Source: Pseudomonadota bacterium
GTDB lineage: Bacteria > Desulfobacterota > Desulfovibrionia > Desulfovibrionales > Desulfovibrionaceae
NCBI GenBank assembly: GCA_023450535.1
Contig: JAEXGX010000366.1
Span: 1 to 6,738 of the forward strand
Direction of reading: 5' to 3'
DNA: 6,738 bases
Both the position numbers and the translations under genes were made by a program. Below the pieces are notes generated by a model. It worked only from the letters and a program-made list of their open reading frames with translations. It ran no database searches and was not told where the DNA came from. Positions 1 to 6,082 of the stretch are shown in pieces (the stretch's first letter is position 1; every line of letters starts with the position of its first letter).

Positions 1-1392
1 ATAGTATCCCGCATGGGGACGAAAGGCTTCGGCTGGGGCTTCAGCTTTCTGCTGGCCGCCTTTGTGACATGGGCCTTTTACGACCCTGCCAACGCGGCTC
101 TGAACTACTACTGGTTCGGTACCATCACGGCCATCGGCATGTTCGCCTTTGACCTGTTGCCCAACTTCGTCGTAGCCGTGCTGCTTCTGATGTACTACAT
201 CATTATGGGAGTCTGTGCGCCGGATGTCGCCTTTGTAGGCTGGACCACGCCCATTCCGTGGCTGTCAATGTGCGGCATGCTCATCGGCGTACTGATGGAC
301 AAGACCAAACTTTCCCGCCGTATCGCCCTCTTTGTCGTCAGCCGGGTGGGCACTACGCCCATCCGCATGTACACGGCTTTTCTGGGTGCGGGCTTCCTGC
401 TCAACGCCATTATTCCCGACGTTATCACGGTTGACATTCTGTTCATGACCATCGCCGGGGGCATGTGCGAAGCACTCAAGCTCGACCCCAGCTCCCGCGC
501 CTCCACCACCCTCATTCTTGCAGCCTTCTTCGGGGCCACTATTTCTGCGGCCTGCTTCCTGCCCAACAATACCGGCATCATCGGCCTGCTGATGGTCAAA
601 GACATGGGCGTGCCCTTCACCTGGGGAGGGTTCCTGATCGAGCAACTGCCCTATCAGCTCTGCCATGCCCTGCTGGCCTTTGCCATTCTGCATGTATTCG
701 GCGGCAAGGCTCTGGGCGAGATCATCTCCCGTTGCCGCGCTAGCGCGGAGGCTGATCTGCTGGAACTGGGCAAAGTTCGCTGGGTGGAGAAAAAGACGCT
801 GATCCTCGCGCTCTGTGCGCTGGTGGCCTTCGTCAGTGAGCCTCTACACGGCATTCCCGGCTATTTCGCCTTCTGCGGCACGGTTCTGCTCGGCTTCACC
901 CCCATTTTCGGGTTGATGGATGTGGATGATCTCAAGGAAGTCCAGTTTCCCATCCTGTTCTTTATCGCAGGCTGTATGGCCATCGGCATCGTGGCAGGCT
1001 CTCTGGGGATTCCTGCCTGGCTTTCCTCCAAAATTGTACCCTATCTGCAACAAATTGAATCCCTCGCGGGTATTTCCTTCTTCTCCTACTGGGTCGGCAT
1101 CGTCGCCAACCTGGTGCTGACGCCCGTTGCCGCCGCTACAGCGCTCAGCGTGCCTCTTGCAGAAATCGCCACCAACCTCGGCGTTGGCATCAAGCCTGTG
1201 CTGTATTCCTTCCTCTACGGGCTGGATCAGTTCTTCCTGCCCTACGAACTGGCTCCCGCGCTGATCATGTTCGCCACGGGGTACGTCCGCGTGCGCTATC
1301 TGCTGCCCATCATGACCTTGCGTATGGTGTTTGCCAGTTTCGCACTGCTCTTCGTCTCCGCCTTTATCTGGCCTCTTATCGGTCTTGGCTAG
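1..1392 (+). CDS. SLC13/DASS-type (ion transporter superfamily) anion permease, 5' end probably outside window
   Basis: This is a hydrophobic inner-membrane protein with about a dozen predicted membrane segments, likely a cation-coupled importer of a carboxylate, sulfate or similar anion. Residues are counted from the ATG at 13. A helix-loop region with N131-P135 is followed by a PNNTG loop at 184-188, which resembles the substrate/sodium loop of the first SLC13 half. A second-half counterpart, LTPVAAATA, lies at 369-377. The FLPYELAPALI segment at 408-418 fits the last-third re-entrant region of the family. The second-half motif lacks the usual SNT-type residues, so sodium coupling is not assured. 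The frame is open back to base 1 and the 12 bases before the ATG have no Shine-Dalgarno, so the true start is probably upstream. From the ATG it is 459 residues, close to family length. The stop TAG lies inside a TAGAGC palindromic element. The substrate cannot be predicted. The family call is fairly sure, the subfamily is not. Confidence 0.78.
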   Translation: MVSRMGTKGFGWGFSFLLAAFVTWAFYDPANAALNYYWFGTITAIGMFAFDLLPNFVVAVLLLMYYIIMGVCAPDVAFVGWTTPIPWLSMCGMLIGVLMDKTKLSRRIALFVVSRVGTTPIRMYTAFLGAGFLLNAIIPDVITVDILFMTIAGGMCEALKLDPSSRASTTLILAAFFGATISAACFLPNNTGIIGLLMVKDMGVPFTWGGFLIEQLPYQLCHALLAFAILHVFGGKALGEIISRCRASAEADLLELGKVRWVEKKTLILALCALVAFVSEPLHGIPGYFAFCGTVLLGFTPIFGLMDVDDLKEVQFPILFFIAGCMAIGIVAGSLGIPAWLSSKIVPYLQQIESLAGISFFSYWVGIVANLVLTPVAAATALSVPLAEIATNLGVGIKPVLYSFLYGLDQFFLPYELAPALIMFATGYVRVRYLLPIMTLRMVFASFALLFVSAFIWPLIGLG

Positions 1393-1415
1393 AGCAACTT
1401 CAAATGAAATTGCTC
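1392..1415 (+). repeat. Hairpin overlapping the permease stop codon
   Basis: GAGCAA-c-TTC and GAA-a-TTGCTC form a 10-position stem with one mismatch around an AAAT loop, starting at the G of the permease TAG stop. No T-run follows. It may be an mRNA 3'-end stabiliser or a dispersed palindromic element; related words occur at 4420 and 6614-6625. Confidence 0.6.
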
Positions 1416-1416
1416 A

Positions 1417-1441
1417 CGGAGTCCAGCAAAACGAGACTCCG
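1417..1441 (+). repeat. Inverted repeat CGGAGTC/GACTCCG
   Basis: A perfect 7-bp stem (1417-1423 with 1435-1441) closes an 11-base loop. It begins one base after the preceding hairpin. There is no T-run, so it is not a classical terminator by itself. Confidence 0.55.
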
Positions 1442-1459
1442 CGTGACCTCCCCACCATT

Positions 1460-1494
1460 CCGGAGCAGCCGCAAGTGAATTGCGGCTGCTCCGG
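1460..1494 (+). repeat. Perfect 15-bp GC-rich hairpin
   Basis: Bases 1460-1474 are the exact reverse complement of 1480-1494, closing a five-base loop GTGAA. This is the strongest stem in the window. The sequence after it (CTTATGAACC) lacks a T-run, so it is not a textbook Rho-independent terminator. It could protect the permease mRNA 3' end, pause polymerase, or be a dispersed palindromic repeat. Confidence 0.75.
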
Positions 1495-1516
1495 CTTATG
1501 AACCGGAACATCGCAT

Positions 1517-1541
1517 CCCGGCATCCGGGGAGCTTTTTTTT
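1517..1541 (+). terminator. Possible Rho-independent terminator, short stem with T8
   Basis: CCCGG (1517-1521) pairs with CCGGG (1525-1529) across a CAT loop. After four bases there is an uninterrupted run of eight T (1534-1541). The 5-bp stem is short and set back from the T-run, so the call is tentative. It would end transcription from the permease. Confidence 0.4.
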
Positions 1542-1543
1542 GG

Positions 1544-1570
1544 GGGGGGCAAGCCCCCCTTAAGTTTTTT
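1544..1570 (+). terminator. Likely Rho-independent terminator, G6/C6 stem
   Basis: Six G (1544-1549, the end of a G8 run) pair with six C (1554-1559) around CAAG. TTAAG and then six T (1565-1570) follow. Read on the plus strand this is a plausible terminator for the permease transcript and insulates the regulator gene that starts at 1680. The A-rich complement of the T8 run means it might also work on the minus strand, but no minus-strand gene is near. Confidence 0.55.
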
Positions 1571-1679
1571 CAGCAACCACGGATTCTCATTCATCTGAAA
1601 ATATATTCCTTTGCCATGCTTGAAATGAAAACCAGGACGAGACACCGCACAATTACGCGGCCTTATTATAGAGAAAAGT

Positions 1680-2402
1680 ATGGAAAAACATCTATGCATC
1701 CAGGAAGGCCCGGTCTTCCGTATTCGTGAACTGAACAGTCCGTGGCGTTCCATATTGCATCTTGGTCAGAGGCAAGTGGTCAAAAAATCATGGCAATGGG
1801 CCAACGCGGCAGACACCTTTTCCTTTCTGCACCGGGGGCGCGTGCGCCTGCGCAACCGCCCCGAACACGGCAAGGAACAAATACTTCTGCGCATCGAGCA
1901 GGGTTGTCTGTTCCGCGAAGTGCCTTTCCTCCATGTTTCCTTGCTCTACCCGGCGTTGTTTGAAGCCGTGGAACCGTGTGAAGTGTATGATTTTCCCCGC
2001 GCCTGGTTGCAGGACTCCAAATTCGCTCATGATTACCCCGACCTTATGTGCAATCTGCTCTCCTCGGTGGCGATCAAGGCCGGTGCTTTTTACTGCCAAT
2101 TGACGGAACGCACCGAACTTCCGCCCAAAACCTTGTTATGCCGCTATCTGCACCGCATGATGAGGGACAGGGAGCTGCCCTGCTTCAACCCCGGCATTTC
2201 CCAGTCCGGCATAGCCTCACATCTCGGCCTGCACCGCAGCACCGTGTGCCGGGTTCTTAAAGAACTGCGCGAAGAGGGCATTCTCGGCCGCTTCACACCG
2301 TGCAAAGTAGAAATTCTGAACCCGGAAGCGCTAGCTGCCCTGTGCGATATTCCCCGAGCATCTCCCCCCCGGACCACTTCCACATCCACCATTTTCAAGT
2401 GA
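1680..2402 (+). CDS. Crp/Fnr-family transcriptional regulator
   Basis: This is a 240-residue cytoplasmic DNA-binding regulator. Residues about 20-110 have the shape of a cyclic-nucleotide-binding beta-barrel, including FLHRGRVRL at 49-57 and a glycine-containing turn near residue 75. A dimerisation helix covers roughly 115-150. A winged HTH lies at 172-212, with recognition helix HRSTVCRVLKEL at 185-196 and a wing around 203-210. The arginine/serine phosphate-binding motif of cAMP-binding members is absent. There is no N-terminal cysteine cluster as in FNR, although nine cysteines are scattered through the protein. The effector is therefore unknown. The glutamate usual in the recognition helix is replaced by serine. 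The tail (223-240) is rich in Ser, Thr and Pro. The start has only a weak purine stretch (GAGAAA) just upstream; a TATTAT at 1664-1669 would give a nearly leaderless mRNA. It lies between the permease and the sigma-54 activator on the same strand, so control of one or both is likely but inferred. Confidence 0.85.
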   Translation: MEKHLCIQEGPVFRIRELNSPWRSILHLGQRQVVKKSWQWANAADTFSFLHRGRVRLRNRPEHGKEQILLRIEQGCLFREVPFLHVSLLYPALFEAVEPCEVYDFPRAWLQDSKFAHDYPDLMCNLLSSVAIKAGAFYCQLTERTELPPKTLLCRYLHRMMRDRELPCFNPGISQSGIASHLGLHRSTVCRVLKELREEGILGRFTPCKVEILNPEALAALCDIPRASPPRTTSTSTIFK

Positions 2403-2550
2403 CTTCGACCACCGGCTGCATGTACACGCGCAAGCACCGCCTCTGCCCCACACATTCTCCTGTACATCTTTCCGCGCGCTCAAGTCCGTTCTCTCAACCA
2501 TACGCTTCGTCCCGCGCACAGCGTTACCGATTGCGCCCCAGAGCGATTTC
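2403..2550 (+). other. Intergenic gap with ATGTACA/TGTACAT inverted repeat
   Basis: This 148-base gap separates the Crp/Fnr-type gene from the sigma-54 activator. ATGTACA (2420-2426) and its reverse complement TGTACAT (2461-2467) are 34 bases apart. This could be a looping operator or coincidence. I see no clear promoter or terminator here. The start codon at 2551 lacks a good Shine-Dalgarno. Confidence 0.3.
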
Positions 2551-4422
2551 ATGCAACATGCGTTCATGCTCAACACCATCCAATCCCATGCGGCGAAATA
2601 TGCCGAGGTCATCGCCCGTGCTACCGGGCTGGATGTGGAAATCGTCGATTCCACGCTCACCCGCATCGCGGGCACCGGCATCTATGCCGAAGGGATCGGG
2701 CAAAGTCTGGAACAGGCGGGGGAAGTGTGCCGTGAAGTCATGCACAGCAAACGCCCGCTGATCATGGAACACCCTCGCCAGGACAAGCTCTGCCTGCGTT
2801 GCGCCGCCCGTGAAAAGTGCCGGGAAACCCTTTCCGTCAGCACGCCCATTCTGAACGAAGGGGAAGTACTGGGCGTTATGGAACTGGTGTGTTTTGACCA
2901 GGAAGGAAGGAAACGCATCCTCGCCTCGAAAGAGAGCTATCTTTCTTTTATCACACTGCTGGCCGATGCGCTGGGCCACAAGGTTCAGGATCAAAGGCAA
3001 ATCGACTATGCCACAAAGCTGCTCGACCTCATGCTGCAAATCGTCCATGCCAATAACCAAGGCGTGATGATTTTTTCCGATGACGGCCGCATACGCTATG
3101 CCAATGATCATGCCCGCCGGATGCTCGAACTGCCTGAAAATGCCGTTTCCGGCCTTGATGCCTCTGTCCGGGGGCCGATTCCCGCCCTGAACCGTACCGG
3201 AGACACCTTGTCCGGCCTTGAAGAATTTGAATTCTGTATGCCCGGCAGTCAAGCTTTGCACCTGATGGGGCAGTTGGTCACGCTGGAAGCCTCTCTGCCG
3301 GGATACCGCAATGCCCTGATTTTTGAACCCGCCGGAGATTTTGTCCAGAAAATCGGGAAGTTTGCAATTTCGTCTGACGATTCGGGCAACGGACTCTCCG
3401 CCCTCATCGGTGATTCCAGCCCCCTGCTCCTGCTCAAGGAAAAAATCCGCGCCGTGGCCGACTCATCCTCTACCGTGCTGATTACGGGAGAAAGCGGTAC
3501 GGGCAAGGAACTCGTAGCCCGCGCTATTCATCAGGAAAGCCCGCGACGCAACGGCCCCTTTGTTGCCATCAACTGTGGAGGCATCCCGGACAATCTGCTG
3601 GAAAGCGAACTGTTCGGCTATGTGGAGGGCGCGTTCACCGGTGCCTCACGCAAGGGGCGCATGGGCAAATTCGAGTTGGCACACGGCGGCGTGTTGTTTC
3701 TGGATGAAATCTCCACCATGCCCCTGTATCTCCAGGTCAAGCTTCTGCGCGTGTTGCAAGAGCGCAGCATCATCCGTCTGGGTTCCAACCGCAAGGTAGA
3801 CGTGGATATCCGGATTATTGCCGCGACCAATACGAATTTACAGGAAGAGATTGCACACGGAGGCTTTCGGGAAGATTTGTTCTATCGCCTGAATGTCATC
3901 CCGCTGGAAACCCCTCCGCTACGAAAACGCCGGGAGGATATCGCCATCCTGGCCGAATATTTCCTGCGCAAGTATTGCGGGCTGTTCCACAAGGCCGTTC
4001 CCCATCTCGGGCAGGACATCGTAACCATTCTGCACCGGCACGAATGGCCGGGCAATGTACGGGAGCTTGAGCATATCATGGAATACGCCGTGAACATGAT
4101 GCCGCCGCATTCCGCGCTCCGTCCTGAACATCTGCCCGCTCATCTGCTCACGCTCTCTCCTTCACCTGTTTGTCTTTCCTCTGCTCCAACCACCCCCGAC
4201 CGGGGAACGCACATTTCCGGCAACCACGGAGGAGCGGATGAAGGAGAAGCGCCCGTAGCGGACGAAACACCCTTTCTGCCCTTGAGCGAGCTGGAAAAAC
4301 AAGCAATCCGGCGTGCCTTGCAGCATTTCGGCCCGAGCACGGAAGGCAAGCGCAAGGCGGCGAAAGCCCTTGGCCTCAGCATGGCGACCCTGTATCGCAA
4401 GCTCAAGGACTATGCATTGTAG
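2551..4422 (+). CDS. Sigma-54-dependent transcriptional activator (GAF-like / PAS-like / AAA+ / Fis HTH)
   Basis: This 623-residue enhancer-binding protein drives sigma-54 RNA polymerase at the cost of ATP. The N-terminal sensor (about 7-145) is GAF-like, with VEIVDSTLTRIAGTG at 29-43 and a C-x2-C-x5-C motif at Cys81, Cys84 and Cys90; Cys60 and Cys114 are near. A PAS-like region follows at about 160-260. The AAA+ domain (about 285-525) is complete: Walker A GESGTGKE 313-320, the sigma-54-contact loop GAFTGA 360-365, Walker B with Asp385-Glu386, the FREDLFYRLN segment 439-448 and arginine residues 458-461. A Ser/Pro/Gly-rich linker (about 533-570) leads to a Fis-type HTH at 578-623. There is no phosphoreceiver domain, so it probably senses a small ligand or redox state directly. 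The ATG at 2551 is the first start in frame, with no strong ribosome site; Met6 is possible. Its targets may be the nearby permease or genes outside the window. The stop TAG is again part of TAGAGC. Confidence 0.93.
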   Translation: MQHAFMLNTIQSHAAKYAEVIARATGLDVEIVDSTLTRIAGTGIYAEGIGQSLEQAGEVCREVMHSKRPLIMEHPRQDKLCLRCAAREKCRETLSVSTPILNEGEVLGVMELVCFDQEGRKRILASKESYLSFITLLADALGHKVQDQRQIDYATKLLDLMLQIVHANNQGVMIFSDDGRIRYANDHARRMLELPENAVSGLDASVRGPIPALNRTGDTLSGLEEFEFCMPGSQALHLMGQLVTLEASLPGYRNALIFEPAGDFVQKIGKFAISSDDSGNGLSALIGDSSPLLLLKEKIRAVADSSSTVLITGESGTGKELVARAIHQESPRRNGPFVAINCGGIPDNLLESELFGYVEGAFTGASRKGRMGKFELAHGGVLFLDEISTMPLYLQVKLLRVLQERSIIRLGSNRKVDVDIRIIAATNTNLQEEIAHGGFREDLFYRLNVIPLETPPLRKRREDIAILAEYFLRKYCGLFHKAVPHLGQDIVTILHRHEWPGNVRELEHIMEYAVNMMPPHSALRPEHLPAHLLTLSPSPVCLSSAPTTPDRGTHISGNHGGADEGEAPVADETPFLPLSELEKQAIRRALQHFGPSTEGKRKAAKALGLSMATLYRKLKDYAL

Positions 4423-4609
4423 AGCGGTTTAACCTTGAAATTATACATGGCCGCGACACGATGTTCTGGCCCACAGGTTTTATGCCCGAAGCCAGAGTTT
4501 GCTCGGTTGCCCATGCCTGTAGGCTCTACGATATTTTGGCCTGTTTTGGACGGGTGTATGGGGCGCGTTTTCCGGTTCCGCTTGGATAGGCGAAACATGC
4601 CTTTTGACT
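4420..4609 (+). other. Convergent intergenic region between sigma-54 activator and repressor remnant
   Basis: This is a gap of about 190 bases between convergent genes. It starts with TAGAGC at the activator stop, followed 11 bases later by TTGAAATT, an arrangement like that at the permease stop. A 14-base direct repeat with two mismatches (ACGATGTTCTGGCC at 4458-4471 and ACGATATTTTGGCC at 4528-4541) is visible. ACAGG/CCTGT arms are too short to call a terminator. The minus strand is open through most of this stretch, but that frame also crosses the HTH gene at 4610-5095 and shows no recognisable domain, so I do not call a gene. Confidence 0.35.
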
Positions 4610-5095
4610 TCACAATCCAACGCCTCTCGCTATCTTCTCCGCGATTCTCCACCACAGTGAATTTTTTCGTAAACAGTGCAGTCTTCCAGTGCCAAGTCCT
4701 CTTTCTCTCCATTGCAAATAGTGGGGATTTTTTCCCTTCAGAATCCAATCCGGCGAGGGACCCTCCATGTACGCCAGATAGAGCAGCCAAGAACCGGGAA
4801 CCCTTCTTTGCGCAAAGGCCGTAGCCGTAATTTGAGGGGTGCTTCCAAAGAACGTTGTCAGTTGCACGGCATTATAGCTGTTGGTTGTTTCATAGATTCG
4901 GTTCACCACCTCTTCAAAATGTGGGTCGGGGACGCCCCGCGTCTCAAGATCATGGTACTCATGGGTGATAAACGTGAAGATGTCGGCGTAAGCTGCCCGA
5001 AATTCCCTCAAGCTTTCATAGAAAAGGCCAAAGCCCTTTCTGTCGATGCGACAGATCAATCTGAGGAACATGGCTTTGAACATCAGCGTATTCAT
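4610..5095 (-). CDS. CI-type phage repressor HTH protein without peptidase domain
   Basis: This is a 161-residue protein. Residues about 60-127 fit the Bac_CI_repr HTH fold: a start like FEEVVNRIYE at 60-69, an HTH core around 75-100 ending in RRVP, and the closing signature SPDWILKGKNPHYL at 114-127. In usual CI repressors this is followed by an S24 cleavage/dimerisation domain. Here only about 34 unrelated basic residues follow before the stop. The 59 residues before the HTH are not recognised. The ATG overlaps the upstream TGA as ATGA and has AGGAAG at a seven-base spacing, which suggests translational coupling to the upstream repressor frame. It may be a monomeric or dominant-negative DNA-binding partner of a repressor, or a remnant whose C-terminus has decayed. 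The domain call is good; function is uncertain. Confidence 0.6.
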   Translation of the reverse strand: MNTLMFKAMFLRLICRIDRKGFGLFYESLREFRAAYADIFTFITHEYHDLETRGVPDPHFEEVVNRIYETTNSYNAVQLTTFFGSTPQITATAFAQRRVPGSWLLYLAYMEGPSPDWILKGKNPHYLQWRERGLGTGRLHCLRKNSLWWRIAEKIARGVGL

Positions 5096-5669
5096 CGTCT
5101 CGCTTCCTGCATAACCCAGGCCAACCGCCCGGGGATCTGATCCGTCAGGTCAACCTGAATCAGGTTCTCCGGGGGGGCGGGGTTCTCCGCCCGCAAGAGG
5201 AAACAATCCTCTCCCTGCTCCCAAAACAACTGGCGCAGGACGATTCCCTCACAGGGGACAAAACCCGCGAACAATTCATCGCTTGTTGGGTGGTTGGCTC
5301 TTGTGTTGCGCCGACATGAGCGCCTCGGCGTATTATCGGAACTGCGGACTCGCCGTCCACTGCAAAAACAACGATGCCTTCGCATGCATATATTTGGGGA
5401 AGAGAAATCTTGCCTACCGACTGAAGTTCAGCCACGGATATGGTCTTTTTCGCATAATCCCCGCACATGGCATACACAGTGGCATATTCAGGCTGCGCCA
5501 GAGGTGATCCCAACAGGTCTGTATAAATGGACGTCCCACCTCCATCGCTTGGGCCGTACCCGGCTTCAGTCCTTAAGTATATCGGCCTATTTCCTCTTTT
5601 CAACCAATCAGGATTTACTCCCAACGTTTTGAGGAACTTTACATACCAATCAGCCTGGATGGAGTTCCT
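5092..5669 (-). pseudogene. CI-type phage repressor, 5'-truncated and frameshifted (HTH end + S24-like domain)
   Basis: Read on the minus strand from 5669, one frame gives RNSIQADWYVKFLKTLGVNP, then DWLKRGNRPIYL, the second half of a CI-type HTH. A linker follows, and then an S24/LexA-like fold start, FAVDGESAVPIIRRGAHVG, with the expected serine (codon 5346-5348). Between about 5312 and 5284 the frame must change, as by loss of one base. The other frame continues with TSDELFAGFVPCEGIVLRQLFW and ends LAWVMQEARR at TGA 5092, a normal repressor C-terminus. At the position of the family's catalytic lysine there is arginine (codon 5233-5235). The first half of the HTH is missing: upstream the frame has no start codon near and meets a TGA, and the small plus-strand HTH gene lies beyond. 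It is probably a dead prophage repressor. A sequencing error could explain the frameshift but not the missing N-terminus. Confidence 0.75.
5103..5108 (-). promoter_or_regulatory. Ribosome binding site of the HTH-only repressor gene
   Basis: AGGAAG on the minus strand lies seven bases before the ATG at 5095. It decides this start and sits inside the end of the upstream pseudogene frame, consistent with coupled translation through the ATGA overlap. Confidence 0.6.
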
Positions 5670-5719
5670 TAAACAAGATAAGCATTTCTTTGCTACATCA
5701 GAGCATGGAGACTGCTCAG

Positions 5720-5938
5720 ATGATCCAAAACAATGTAAAATCCATCATGGAACAAAAAAAAATTGCATACGCGATGCTGGAAAGAGCAACAGGACTTTCC
5801 AGCCAAACCATCACGCGGGCGCGAGGGGTGAGAATTCGAGAGATCAGTCTGGACACGTTAGAAATGATTGCTCGTGCTCTCTCCGTGTCTATCAAAGATT
5901 TGTTCGATGAAGATGATAACCTCCCAAAACACTTCTGA
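5720..5938 (+). CDS. Small Cro/CI-type HTH regulator, copy 1
   Basis: A 72-residue protein that is almost entirely one XRE/Cro-CI HTH domain. The turn and recognition segment TGLSSQTITRAR lies at 24-35, a second helical part SLDTLEMIARAL at 43-54, and the closing VSIKDLFDE signature at 56-64. I chose ATG 5720 because it matches the start of copy 2 and because GGAG (5707-5710) lies nine bases upstream, the same spacing as copy 2. ATG 5705 and TTG 5690 are in-frame alternatives. It is divergent from the CI remnant, as cro is from cI, and probably acts as a dimeric repressor. No toxin partner is visible. Copy 2 is about 70% identical over 64 residues. Confidence 0.75.
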   Translation: MIQNNVKSIMEQKKIAYAMLERATGLSSQTITRARGVRIREISLDTLEMIARALSVSIKDLFDEDDNLPKHF

Positions 5939-6082
5939 CATCAATTAATTATGCTGGACTAGCTAAAGGTATTCTTTGAATAGCGATCCAGAGTTCTTTT
6001 GTAAATTTTGTATACATTTAAATTTCACCGTAAACAAATCAATTATAACTTTGTACATGGGGATGGAAAGGAGTGTCCCCAC
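5939..6082 (+). promoter_or_regulatory. AT-rich gap with short dyads upstream of HTH copy 2
   Basis: This 144-base region separates the tandem HTH genes. It holds TATTC-TTT-GAATA (5970-5982), the 8-bp palindrome TGTATACA (6009-6016) and TGTACA (6052-6057). These are candidate operators for autoregulation by the adjacent HTH proteins, but dyads this short are common by chance in AT-rich DNA. I could not identify a convincing -35/-10 pair. Confidence 0.3.
6066..6073 (+). promoter_or_regulatory. Ribosome binding site of HTH copy 2
   Basis: GAAAGGAG ends nine bases before ATG 6083. It fixes that start over the longer frame that begins at 6008, and sets the model for choosing the copy 1 start. 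Confidence 0.7.

Noticed and set aside
2524..3261. Long minus-strand frame of 245 codons
   Set aside because: It is antisense to the conserved GAF/PAS part of the sigma-54 activator, whose motifs prove the coding frame; long shadows are common in GC-rich genes.
4410..4790. Minus-strand frame covering the convergent gap
   Set aside because: It overlaps the end of the CI-type HTH gene in another frame and shows no recognisable domain or good start.
5294..5309. TTGGCTCTTGTGTTGC resembling a sigma-54 -24/-12 promoter (GG-N10-GC)
   Set aside because: It lies within the CI pseudogene on the opposite strand, more than 400 bases from the next plus-strand start, and the match outside the GG/GC cores is poor.
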